Under the pieces are notes generated by a model. It did no database searches, was not told the origin of the DNA, and saw only the letters and a program-made list of their open reading frames with translations. A program made the position numbers and the translations under genes. Below are positions 50,491 to 63,824 of a stretch of DNA of 64,000 bases, piece by piece. This stretch comes from Channallabes apus (taxonomy: Eukaryota > Chordata > Actinopteri > Siluriformes > Clariidae): NCBI GenBank assembly GCA_030522415.1, contig JAMASW010000037.1, forward strand, positions 62,001 through 126,000, given 5' to 3'. The stretch's first letter is position 1. Each line of letters starts with the position of its first letter.

Positions 50491-52459
50491 CATACATGTT
50501 GAAAAACCGCTTTCCAGAGCTCGTAGAGAGCTAAGAACGCAGCAAACGCTTTATCTCACCGTCTTGTGCATGAAAGTGAAAGAGATTATCATTTTCAATA
50601 CAGTAATGCATTCTTTGCATACATGTTGAAAAACAACTTTTTTGTTCTTCTTTTTCTCATTTTGTTCCAGAAAAATGAATACAGACTCATTTTGTTTGTT
50701 TTACATACCTATACATTAGTTGTGTGAGAAAACCGCTTTCCTGAGCTCGTAGAGAGCTAAGAACGCAGCAAACGCTTTATCTCACCGTCTTGTGCCTGAA
50801 AGTGAAAGAGATGATCATTTTCAATACAGTAATGCATTCTTTGCATACATGTTGAAAAATAACTTTTTTGTTCTTCTTTTTCTCATTTTGTTCCAGAAAA
50901 ATGAATACAGACTCATTTTGTTTGTTTTACATACGTACACATTAGTTGTGTGAGAAAACCGCTTTCCCGAGCTCGTAGAGAGCTAAGAACGCAGCAAACG
51001 CTTTATCTCACCGTCTTGTGCATGAAAGTGAATGAGATGATCATTTTCAATACATTAATGTATTCTTTGCATACATGTTGAAAAACAACTTTTTTGTTCT
51101 TCTTTTCCCCATTTTGTTCCAGAAAAATGAATACAAACTCATTTTGTTTGTTTTACATACGTACACATTAATTGTGTGAGAAAACCGCTTTCCTGAGCTC
51201 GTAGAGAGCTAAGAACGCAGCAAACGCTTTATCTCACCGTCTTGTGCATGAAAGTGAATGAGATGAACATTTTCAATACATTAATGTATTCTTTGCATAC
51301 ATGTTGAAAAACCGCTTTCCTGAGCTCGTAGAGAGCTAAGAACGCAGCAAACGCTTTATCTCACCGTCTTGTGCATGAAAGTGAAAGAGATTATCATTTT
51401 CAATACAGTAATGCATTCTTTGCATACATGTTGAAAAACAACTTTTTTGTTCTTCTTATTTTACTCATTTTGTTCCAGAAAAATGAATACAAATTCATTT
51501 TGTTTGTTTTACATATCTATACATTAGTTGTGTGAGAAAACCGCTTTCCTGAGCTCGTAGAGAGCTAAGAACGCAGCAAACGCTTTATCTCACCGTCTTG
51601 TGCATGAAAGTGAATGAGATGATCATTTTCAATACATTAATGTATTCTTTGCATACATGTTGAAAAACAACTTTTTTGATCTTCTTTTTTTACTCATTTT
51701 GTTCCAGAAAAATGAATCCAGACTCATTTTGTTTGTTTTACATACGTACACATTAGTTGTGTGAGAAAACCGCTTTCCCGAGCTCGTAGAGAGCTAAGAA
51801 CGCAGCAAACGCTTTATCTCACCGTCTTGTGCATGAAAGTGAATGAGATGATCATTTTCAATACATTAATGTATTCTTTGCATACATGTTGAAAAACCGC
51901 TTTCCTGAGCTCGTAGAGAGCTAAGAACGCAGCAAACGCTTTATCTCACCGTCTTGTGCATGAAAGTGAAAGAGATTATCATTTTCAATACAGTAATGCA
52001 TTCTTTGCATACATGTTGAAAAACAACTTTTTTGTTCTTATTTTACTCATTTTGTTCCAGAAAAATGAATACAAATTCATTTTGTTTGTTTTACATACCT
52101 ATACATTAGTTGTGTGAGAAAACCGCTTTCCTGAACTCGTAGAGAGCTAAGAACGCAGCAAACGCTTTATCTCACCGTCTTGTGCCTGAAAGTGAAAGAG
52201 ATGATCATTTTCAATACAGTAATGCATTCTTTGCATACATGTTGAAAAATAACTTTTTTGTTCTTCTTTTTCTCATTTTATTCCAGAAAAATGAATACAG
52301 ACTCATTTTGTTTGTTTTACATACGTACACATTAGTTGTGTGAGAAAACCGCTTTCCCGAGCTCGTAGAGAGCTAAGAACGCAGCAAACGCTTTATCTCA
52401 CCGTCTTGTGCATGAAAGTGAATGAGATGATCATTTTCAATACATTAATGTATTCTTTG
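50491..52459 (+). repeat. 1969-bp, 10-unit version
   Basis: The order is S''-h-g-e*-S-a(TATCTATAC)-b''-S-f-g, with starts 50491, 50618, 50844, 51070, 51296, 51423, 51652, 51881, 52008 and 52234. The f unit carries CTGAACTCG (about 52132) instead of CTGAGCTCG. The closing g unit has CATTTTATTCC (52274-52284), shared only with the g unit at 5543. The order S-f-g(TTATTCC) at 51881-52459 matches 5190-5768. Confidence 0.85.
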
Positions 52460-55400
52460 CATACATGTTGAAAAACCGCTTTCCTGAGCTCGTAGAGAGC
52501 TAAGAACGCAGCAAACGCTTTATCTCACCGTCTTGTGCATGAAAGTCAAAGAGATTATCATTTTCAATACAGTAATGCATTCTTTGCATACATGTTGAAA
52601 AACAACTTTTTTGTTCTTCTTATTTTACTCATTTTGTTCCAGAAAAATGAATACAAATTCATTTTGTTTGTTTTACATACCTATACATTAGTTGTGTGAG
52701 AAAACCGCTTTCCTGAGCTCGTAGAGAGCTAAGAACGCAGCAAACGCTTTATCTCACCGTCTTGTGCATGAAAGTGAATGAGATGAACATTTTCAATACA
52801 TTAATGTATTCTTTGCATACATGTTGAAAAACCGCTTTCCTGAGCTCGTAGAGAGCTAAGAACGCAGCAAACGCTTTATCTCACCGTCTTGTGCATGAAA
52901 GTGAAAGAGATTATCATTTTCAATACAGTAATGCATTCTTTGCATACATGTTGAAAAACAACTTTTTTGTTCTTCTTATTTTACTCATTTTGTTCCAGAA
53001 AAATGAATACAGACTCATTTTGTTTGTTTTACATACGTACACATTAGTTGTGTGAGAAAACCGCTTTCCCCAGCTCGTAGAGAGCTAAGAACGCAGCAAA
53101 CGCTTTATCTCACCGTCTTGTGCATGAAAGTGAATGAGATGATCATTTTCAATACATTAATGTATTCTTTGCATACATGTTGAAAAACCGCTTTCCTGAG
53201 CTCGTAGAGAGCTAAGAACGCAGCAAACGCTTTATCTCACCGTCTTGTGCATGAAAGTCAAAGAGATTATCATTTTCAATACAGTAATGCATTCTTTGCA
53301 TACATGTTGAAAAACAACTTTTTTGTTCTTCTTATTTTACTCATTTTGTTCCAGAAAAATGAATACAAATTCATTTTGTTTGTTTTACATACCTATACAT
53401 TAGTTGTGTGAGAAAACCGCTTTCCTGAGCTCGTAGAGAGCTAAGAACGCAGCAAACGCTTTATCTCACCGTCTTGTGCATGAAAGTGAATGAGATGATC
53501 ATTTTCAATACATTAATGTATTCTTTGCATACATGTTGAAAAACAACTTTTTTGATCTTCTTTTTTTACTCATTTTGTTCCAGAAAAATGAATACAGACT
53601 CATTTTGTTTGTTTTACATACCTACACATTAGTTGTGTGAGAAAACCGCTTTCCTGAGCTCGTAGAGAGCTTAGAACGCAGCAAACGCTTTATCTCACCG
53701 TCTTGTGCAAGAAAGTGAAAGAGATGATCATTTTCAATACAGTAATGCATTCATTGCATACATGTTGAAAAACAACTTTTTTGTTCTTCTTTTCCTCATT
53801 TTGTTCCAGAAAAATGAATACAAACTCATTTTGTTTGTTTTACATACCTATACATTAGTTGTGTGAGAAAACCGCTTTCCTGAGCTCGTAGAGAGCTAAG
53901 AACGCAGCAAATGCTTTATCTCACCGTCTTGTGCATGAAAGTGAATGAGATGATCATTTTCAATACAGTAATGCATTCCTTGCATACATGTTGAAAAACA
54001 ACTTTTTTGTTCTTCTTTTTCTCATTTTGTTCCAGAAAAATGAATACAGACTCATTTTGTTTGTTTTACATACGTACACATTAGTTGTGTGAGAAAACCG
54101 CTTTCCCGAGCTCGTAGAGAGCTAAGAACGCAGCAAACGCTTTATCTCACCGTCTTGTGCATGAAAGTGAATGAGATGATCCTTTTCAATACATTAATGT
54201 ATTCTTTGCATACATGTTGAAAAACCGCTTTCCTGAGCTCGTAGAGAGCTAAGAACGCAGCAAACGCTTTATCTCACCGTCTTGTGCATGAAAGTGAAAG
54301 AGATTATCATTTTCAATACAGTAATGCATTCTTTGCATACATGTTGAAAAACAACTTTTTTGTTCTTCTTATTTTACTCATTTTGTTCCAGAAAAATGAA
54401 TACAAATTCATTTTGTTTGTTTTACATACCTATACATTAGTTGTGTGAGAAAACCGCTTTCCTGAGCTCGTAGAGAGCTAAGAACGCAGCAAACGCTTTA
54501 TCTCACCGTCTTGTGCCTGAAAGTGAAAGAGATGATCATTTTCAATACAGTAATGCATTCTTTGCATACATGTTGAAAAACAACTTTTTTGTTCTTCTTA
54601 TTTTACTCATTTTGTTCCAGAAAAATGAATACAAATTCATTTTGTTTGTTTTACATACCTATACATTAGTTGTGTGAGAAAACCGCTTTCCTGAGCTCGT
54701 AGAGAGCTAAGAACGCAGCAAACGCTTTATCTCACCGTCTTGTGCATGAAAGTGAATGAGATGAACATTTTCAATACATTAATGTATTCTTTGCATACAT
54801 GTTGAAAAACCGCTTTCCTGAGCTCGTAGAGAGCTAAGAACGCAGCAAACGCTTTATCTCACCGTCTTGTGCATGAAAGTGAAAGAGATTATCATTTTCA
54901 ATACAGTAATGCATTCTTTGCATACATGTTGAAAAACAACTTTTTTGTTCTTCTTATTTTACTCATTTTGTTCCAGAAAAATGAATACAGACTCATTTTG
55001 TTTGTTTTACATACGTACACATTAGTTGTGTGAGAAAACCGCTTTCCCGAGCTCGTAGAGAGCTAAGAACGCAGCAAACGCTTTATCTCACCGTCTTGTG
55101 CATGAAAGTGAATGAGATGATCATTTTCAATACATTAATGTATTCTTTGCATACATGTTGAAAAACCGCTTTCCTGAGCTCGTAGAGAGCTAAGAACGCA
55201 GCAAACGCTTTATCTCACCGTCTTGTGCATGAAAGTCAAAGAGATTATCATTTTCAATACAGTAATGCATTCTTTGCATACATGTTGAAAAACAACTTTT
55301 TTGTTCTTCTTATTTTACTCATTTTGTTCCAGAAAAATGAATACAAATTCATTTTGTTTGTTTTACATACCTATACATTAGTTGTGTGAGAAAACCGCTT

Positions 55401-58400
55401 TCCTGAGCTCGTAGAGAGCTAAGAACGCAGCAAACGCTTTATCTCACCGTCTTGTGCATGAAAGTGAATGAGATGATCATTTTCAATACATTAATGTATT
55501 CTTTGCATACATGTTGAAAAACAACTTTTTTGATCTTCTTTTTTTACTCATTTTGTTCCAGAAAAATGAATACAGACTCATTTTGTTTGTTTTACATACC
55601 TACACATTAGTTGTGTGAGAAAACCGCTTTCCTGAGCTCGTAGAGAGCTTAGAACGCAGCAAACGCTTTATCTCACCGTCTTGTGCATGAAAGTGAATGA
55701 GATGAACATTTTCAATACATTAATGTATTCTTTGCATACATGTTGAAAAACCGCTTTCCTGAGCTCGTAGAGAGCTAAGAACGCAGCAAACGCTTTATCT
55801 CACCGTCTTGTGCATGAAAGTGAAAGAGATTATCATTTTCAATACAGTAATGCATTCTTTGCATACATGTTGAAAAACAACTTTTTTGTTCTTCTTATTT
55901 TACTCATTTTGTTCCAGAAAAATGAATACAAATTCATTTTGTTTGTTTTACATACCTATACATTAGTTGTGTGAGAAAACCGCTTTCCTGAGCTCGTAGA
56001 GAGCTAAGAACGCAGCAAACGCTTTATCTCACCGTCTTGTGCCTGAAAGTGAAAGAGATGATCATTTTCAATACAGTAATGCATTCTTTGCATACATGTT
56101 GAAAAACAACTTTTTTGTTCTTCTTATTTTACTCATTTTGTTCCAGAAAAATGAATACAAATTCATTTTGTTTGTTTTACATACCTATACATTAGTTGTG
56201 TGAGAAAACCGCTTTCCTGAGCTCGTAGAGAGCTAAGAACGCAGCAAACGCTTTATCTCACCGTCTTGTGCCTGAAAGTGAAAGAGATGATCATTTTCAA
56301 TACAGTAATGCATTCTTTGCATACATGTTGAAAAATAACTTTTTTGTTCTTCTTTTTCTCATTTTGTTCCAGAAAAATGAATACAGACTCATTTTGTTTG
56401 TTTTACATACGTACACATTAGTTGTGTGAGAAAACCGCTTTCCCGAGCTCGTAGAGAGCTAAGAACGCAGCAAACGCTTTATCTCACCGTCTTGTGCATG
56501 AAAGTGAATGAGATGATCATTTTCAATACATTAATGTATTCTTTGCATACATGTTGAAAAACAACTTTTTTGTTCTTCTTTTCCCCATTTTGTTCCAGAA
56601 AAATGAATACAAACTCATTTTGTTTGTTTTACATACGTACACATTAGTTGTGTGAGAAAACCGCTTTCCTGAGCTCGTAGAGAGCTAAGAACGCAGCAAA
56701 CGCTTTATCTCACCGTCTTGTGCATGAAAGTGAATGAGATGAACATTTTCAATACATTAATGTATTCTTTGCATACATGTTGAAAAACCGCTTTCCAGAG
56801 CTCGTAGAGAGCTAAGAACGCAGCAAACGCTTTATCTCACCGTCTTGTGCATGAAAGTGAAAGAGATTATCATTTTCAATACAGTAATGCATTCTTTGCA
56901 TACATGTTGAAAAACAACTTTTTTGTTCTTCTTTTTCTCATTTTGTTCCAGAAAAATGAATACAGACTCATTTTGTTTGTTTTACATACCTATACATTAG
57001 TTGTGTGAGAAAACCGCTTTCCTGAGCTCGTAGAGAGCTAAGAACGCAGCAAACGCCTTTATCTCACCGTCTTGTGCCTGAAAGTGAAAGAGATGATCAT
57101 TTTCAATACAGTAATGCATTCTTTGCATACATGTTGAAAAATAACTTTTTTGTTCTTCTTTTTCTCATTTTGTTCCAGAAAAATGAATACAGACTCATTT
57201 TGTTTGTTTTACATACGTACACATTAGTTGTGTGAGAAAACCGCTTTCCCGAGCTCGTAGAGAGCTAAGAACGCAGCAAACGCTTTATCTCACCGTCTTG
57301 TGCATGAAAGTGAATGAGATGATCATTTTCAATACATTAATGTATTCTTTGCATACATGTTGAAAAACAACTTTTTTGTTCTTCTTTTCCCCATTTTGTT
57401 CCAGAAAAATGAATACAAACTCATTTTGTTTGTTTTACATACGTACACATTAGTTGTGTGAGAAAACCGCTTTCCTGAGCTCGTAGAGAGCTAAGAACGC
57501 AGCAAACGCTTTATCTCACCGTCTTGTGCATGAAAGTGAATGAGATGAACATTTTCAATACATTAATGTATTCTTTGCATACATGTTGAAAAACCGCTTT
57601 CCTGAGCTCGTAGAGAGCTAAGAACGCAGCAAACGCTTTATCTCACCGTCTTGTGCATGAAAGTGAAAGAGATTATCATTTTCAATACAGTAATGCATTC
57701 TTTGCATACATGTTGAAAAACAACTTTTTTGTTCTTCTTATTTTACTCATTTTGTTCCAGAAAAATGAATACAAATTCATTTTGTTTGTTTTACATATCT
57801 ATACATTAGTTGTGTGAGAAAACCGCTTTCCTGAGCTCGTAGAGAGCTAAGAACGCAGCAAACGCTTTATCTCACCGTCTTGTGCATGAAAGTGAATGAG
57901 ATGATCATTTTCAATACATTAATGTATTCTTTGCATACATGTTGAAAAACAACTTTTTTGATCTTCTTTTTTTACTCATTTTGTTCCAGAAAAATGAATC
58001 CAGACTCATTTTGTTTGTTTTACATACGTACACATTAGTTGTGTGAGAAAACCGCTTTCCCGAGCTCGTAGAGAGCTAAGAACGCAGCAAACGCTTTATC
58101 TCACCGTCTTGTGCATGAAAGTGAATGAGATGATCATTTTCAATACATTAATGTATTCTTTGCATACATGTTGAAAAACAACTTTTTTGTTCTTCTTTTC
58201 CCCATTTTGTTCCAGAAAAATGAATACAAACTCATTTTGTTTGTTTTACATACGTACACATTAGTTGTGTGAGAAAACCGCTTTCCTGAGCTCGTAGAGA
58301 GCTAAGAACGCAGCAAACGCTTTATCTCACCGTCTTGTGCATGAAAGTGAATGAGATGAACATTTTCAATACATTAATGTATTCTTTGCATACATGTTGA

Positions 58401-59162
58401 AAAACCGCTTTCCAGAGCTCGTAGAGAGCTAAGAACGCAGCAAACGCTTTATCTCACCGTCTTGTGCATGAAAGTGAAAGAGATTATCATTTTCAATACA
58501 GTAATGCATTCTTTGCATACATGTTGAAAAACAACTTTTTTGTTCTTCTTTTTCTCATTTTGTTCCAGAAAAATGAATACAGACTCATTTTGTTTGTTTT
58601 ACATACCTATACATTAGTTGTGTGAGAAAACCGCTTTCCTGAGCTCGTAGAGAGCTAAGAACGCAGCAAACGCTTTATCTCACCGTCTTGTGCCTGAAAG
58701 TGAAAGAGATGATCATTTTCAATACAGTAATGCATTCTTTGCATACATGTTGAAAAATAACTTTTTTGTTCTTCTTTTTCTCATTTTGTTCCAGAAAAAT
58801 GAATACAGACTCATTTTGTTTGTTTTACATACGTACACATTAGTTGTGTGAGAAAACCGCTTTCCCGAGCTCGTAGAGAGCTAAGAACGCAGCAAACGCT
58901 TTATCTCACCGTCTTGTGCATGAAAGTGAATGAGATGATCATTTTCAATACATTAATGTATTCTTTGCATACATGTTGAAAAACAACTTTTTTGTTCTTC
59001 TTTTCCCCATTTTGTTCCAGAAAAATGAATACAAACTCATTTTGTTTGTTTTACATACGTACACATTAGTTGTGTGAGAAAACCGCTTTCCTGAGCTCGT
59101 AGAGAGCTAAGAACGCAGCAAACGCTTTATCTCACCGTCTTGTGCATGAAAGTGAATGAGAT
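52281..59162 (+). repeat. Segmental duplication of about 32258-39138 (offset 20023-20024)
   Basis: From the end of the g unit at 52234, unit order and private markers repeat the stretch starting near 32258. CCCCAGCTCG at 53066 matches 33043 and GATGATCCT at 54177-54183 matches 34154-34160, both 20023 bp apart. All unit starts from 52460/32437 to 56899/36876 keep this offset. An extra C (AACGCCTTTATC, about 57055) makes it 20024 up to the e unit at 58968/38944, where GATGAAC replaces GATGATC and the match ends. The length is about 6.9 kb. It includes part of the 3594-bp family and part of the 1616-bp family, including the border between them. Confidence 0.9.
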
Positions 59163-61397
59163 GAACATTTTCAATACATTAATGTATTCTTTGCATACAT
59201 GTTGAAAAACCGCTTTCCTGAGCTCGTAGAGAGCTAAGAACGCAGCAAACGCTTTATCTCACCGTCTTGTGCATGAAAGTGAAAGAGATTATCATTTTCA
59301 ATACAGTAATGCATTCTTTGCATACATGTTGAAAAACAACTTTTTTGTTCTTCTTATTTTACTCATTTTGTTCCAGAAAAATGAATACAAATTCATTTTG
59401 TTTGTTTTACATATCTATACATTAGTTGTGTGAGAAAACCGCTTTCCTGAGCTCGTAGAGAGCTAAGAACGCAGCAAACGCTTTATCTCACCGTCTTGTG
59501 CATGAAAGTGAATGAGATGATCATTTTCAATACATTAATGTATTCTTTGCATACATGTTGAAAAACAACTTTTTTGATCTTCTTTTTTTACTCATTTTGT
59601 TCCAGAAAAATGAATCCAGACTCATTTTGTTTGTTTTACATACGTACACATTAGTTGTGTGAGAAAACCGCTTTCCCGAGCTCGTAGAGAGCTAAGAACG
59701 CAGCAAACGCTTTATCTCACCGTCTTGTGCATGAAAGTGAATGAGATGATCATTTTCAATACATTAATGTATTCTTTGCATACATGTTGAAAAACCGCTT
59801 TCCTGAGCTCGTAGAGAGCTAAGAACGCAGCAAACGCTTTATCTCACCGTCTTGTGCATGAAAGTGAAAGAGATTATCATTTTCAATACAGTAATGCATT
59901 CTTTGCATACATGTTGAAAAACAACTTTTTTGTTCTTATTTTACTCATTTTGTTCCAGAAAAATGAATACAAATTCATTTTGTTTGTTTTACATACCTAT
60001 ACATTAGTTGTGTGAGAAAACCGCTTTCCTGAGCTCGTAGAGAGCTAAGAACGCAGCAAACGCTTTATCTCACCGTCTTGTGCATGAAAGTGAATGAGAT
60101 GATCATTTTCAATACATTAATGTATTCTTTGCATACATGTTGAAAAACAACTTTTTTGATCTTCTTTTTTTACTCATTTTGTTCCAGAAAAATGAATACA
60201 GACTCATTTTGTTTGTTTTACATACCTACACATTAGTTGTGTGAGAAAACCGCTTTCCTGAGCTCGTAGAGAGCTTAGAACGCAGCAAACGCTTTATCTC
60301 ACCGTCTTGTGCATGAAAGTGAATGAGATGAACATTTTCAATACATTAATGTATTCTTTGCATACATGTTGAAAAACCGCTTTCCTGAGCTCGTAGAGAG
60401 CTAAGAACGCAGCAAACGCTTTATCTCACCGTCTTGTGCATGAAAGTGAAAGAGATTATCATTTTCAATACAGTAATGCATTCTTTGCATACATGTTGAA
60501 AAACAACTTTTTTGTTCTTCTTATTTTACTCATTTTGTTCCAGAAAAATGAATACAAATTCATTTTGTTTGTTTTACATACCTATACATTAGTTGTGTGA
60601 GAAAACCGCTTTCCTGAGCTCGTAGAGAGCTAAGAACGCAGCAAACGCTTTATCTCACCGTCTTGTGCCTGAAAGTGAAAGAGATGATCATTTTCAATAC
60701 AGTAATGCATTCTTTGCATACATGTTGAAAAACAACTTTTTTGTTCTTCTTATTTTACTCATTTTGTTCCAGAAAAATGAATACAAATTCATTTTGTTTG
60801 TTTTACATACCTATACATTAGTTGTGTGAGAAAACCGCTTTCCTGAGCTCGTAGAGAGCTAAGAACGCAGCAAACGCTTTATCTCACCGTCTTGTGCCTG
60901 AAAGTGAAAGAGATGATCATTTTCAATACAGTAATGCATTCTTTGCATACATGTTGAAAAATAACTTTTTTGTTCTTCTTTTTCTCATTTTGTTCCAGAA
61001 AAATGAATACAGACTCATTTTGTTTGTTTTACATACGTACACATTAGTTGTGTGAGAAAACCGCTTTCCCGAGCTCGTAGAGAGCTAAGAACGCAGCAAA
61101 CGCTTTATCTCACCGTCTTGTGCATGAAAGTGAATGAGATGATCATTTTCAATACATTAATGTATTCTTTGCATACATGTTGAAAAACAACTTTTTTGTT
61201 CTTCTTTTCCCCATTTTGTTCCAGAAAAATGAATACAAACTCATTTTGTTTGTTTTACATACGTACACATTAGTTGTGTGAGAAAACCGCTTTCCTGAGC
61301 TCGTAGAGAGCTAAGAACGCAGCAAACGCTTTATCTCACCGTCTTGTGCATGAAAGTGAATGAGATGAACATTTTCAATACATTAATGTATTCTTTG
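58389..61397 (+). repeat. Second copy of the 3009-bp version
   Basis: Unit starts are 58389, 58516, 58742, 58968, 59194, 59321, 59550, 59779, 59906, 60132, 60361, 60488, 60717, 60946 and 61172, the same types and order as 40207-43215 (offset 18182). The first few units overlap the end of the 20023-bp-offset match, so the switch of template falls in units common to both sources. Confidence 0.88.
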
Positions 61398-63824
61398 CAT
61401 ACATGTTGAAAAACCGCTTTCCAGAGCTCGTAGAGAGCTAAGAACGCAGCAAACGCTTTATCTCACCGTCTTGTGCATGAAAGTGAAAGAGATTATCATT
61501 TTCAATACAGTAATGCATTCTTTGCATACATGTTGAAAAACAACTTTTTTGTTCTTCTTTTTCTCATTTTGTTCCAGAAAAATGAATACAGACTCATTTT
61601 GTTTGTTTTACATACCTATACATTAGTTGTGTGAGAAAACCGCTTTCCTGAGCTCGTAGAGAGCTAAGAACGCAGCAAACGCTTTATCTCACCGTCTTGT
61701 GCCTGAAAGTGAAAGAGATGATCATTTTCAATACAGTAATGCATTCTTTGCATACATGTTGAAAAATAACTTTTTTGTTCTTCTTTTTCTCATTTTGTTC
61801 CAGAAAAATGAATACAGACTCATTTTGTTTGTTTTACATACGTACACATTAGTTGTGTGAGAAAACCGCTTTCCCGAGCTCGTAGAGAGCTAAGAACGCA
61901 GCAAACGCTTTATCTCACCGTCTTGTGCATGAAAGTGAATGAGATGATCATTTTCAATACATTAATGTATTCTTTGCATACATGTTGAAAAACAACTTTT
62001 TTGTTCTTCTTTTCCCCATTTTGTTCCAGAAAAATGAATACAAACTCATTTTGTTTGTTTTACATACGTACACATTAATTGTGTGAGAAAACCGCTTTCC
62101 TGAGCTCGTAGAGAGCTAAGAACGCAGCAAACGCTTTATCTCACCGTCTTGTGCATGAAAGTGAATGAGATGAACATTTTCAATACATTAATGTATTCTT
62201 TGCATACATGTTGAAAAACCGCTTTCCTGAGCTCGTAGAGAGCTAAGAACGCAGCAAACGCTTTATCTCACCGTCTTGTGCATGAAAGTGAAAGAGATTA
62301 TCATTTTCAATACAGTAATGCATTCTTTGCATACATGTTGAAAAACAACTTTTTTGTTCTTCTTATTTTACTCATTTTGTTCCAGAAAAATGAATACAAA
62401 TTCATTTTGTTTGTTTTACATACCTATACATTAGTTGTGTGAGAAAACCGCTTTCCTGAGCTCGTAGAGAGCTAAGAACGCAGCAAACGCTTTATCTCAC
62501 CGTCTTGTGCATGAAAGTGAATGAGATGATCATTTTCAATACATTAATGTATTCTTTGCATACATGTTGAAAAACAACTTTTTTGATCTTCTTTTTTTAC
62601 TCATTTTGTTCCAGAAAAATGAATACAGACTCATTTTGTTTGTTTTACATACCTACACATTAGTTGTGTGAGAAAACCGCTTTCCTGAGCTCGTAGAGAG
62701 CTTAGAACGCAGCAAACGCTTTATCTCACCGTCTTGTGCATGAAAGTGAATGAGATGAACATTTTCAATACATTAATGTATTCTTTGCATACATGTTGAA
62801 AAACCGCTTTCCTGAGCTCGTAGAGAGCTAAGAACGCAGCAAACGCTTTATCTCACCGTCTTGTGCATGAAAGTGAAAGAGATTATCATTTTCAATACAG
62901 TAATGCATTCTTTGCATACATGTTGAAAAACAACTTTTTTGTTCTTCTTATTTTACTCATTTTGTTCCAGAAAAATGAATACAAATTCATTTTGTTTGTT
63001 TTACATACCTATACATTAGTTGTGTGAGAAAACCGCTTTCCTGAGCTCGTAGAGAGCTAAGAACGCAGCAAACGCTTTATCTCACCGTCTTGTGCCTGAA
63101 AGTGAAAGAGATGATCATTTTCAATACAGTAATGCATTCTTTGCATACATGTTGAAAAACAACTTTTTTGTTCTTCTTATTTTACTCATTTTGTTCCAGA
63201 AAAATGAATACAAATTCATTTTGTTTGTTTTACATACCTATACATTAGTTGTGTGAGAAAACCGCTTTCCTGAGCTCGTAGAGAGCTAAGAACGCAGCAA
63301 ACGCTTTATCTCACCGTCTTGTGCATGAAAGTGAATGAGATGATCATTTTCAATACATTAATGTATTCTTTGCATACATGTTGAAAAACAACTTTTTTGT
63401 TCTTCTTTTCCCCATTTTGTTCCAGAAAAATGAATACAAACTCATTTTGTTTGTTTTACATACGTACACATTAGTTGTGTGAGAAAACCGCTTTCCTGAG
63501 CTCGTAGAGAGCTAAGAACGCAGCAAACGCTTTATCTCACCGTCTTGTGCATGAAAGTGAATGAGATGAACATTTTCAATACATTAATGTATTCTTTGCA
63601 TACATGTTGAAAAACAACTTTTTTGTTCTTCTTTTCCCCATTTTGTTCCAGAAAAATGAATACAAACTCATTTTGTTTGTTTTACATACGTACACATTAG
63701 TTGTGTGAGAAAACCGCTTTCCTGAGCTCGTAGAGAGCTAAGAACGCAGCAAACGCTTTATCTCACCGTCTTGTGCATGAAAGTGAATGAGATGAACATT
63801 TTCAATACATTAATGTATTCTTTG
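61398..63824 (+). repeat. Second copy of the 2427-bp version
   Basis: The order S''-h-g-e*-S-a-b'-S-a''-a-e-e repeats 48064-50490 at an offset of 13334 bp, including TTAATTGTG in e* near 62076. The a'' unit at 62915 has the ordinary TTATTTTACTC tract, unlike its partner at 49581. Confidence 0.88.
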
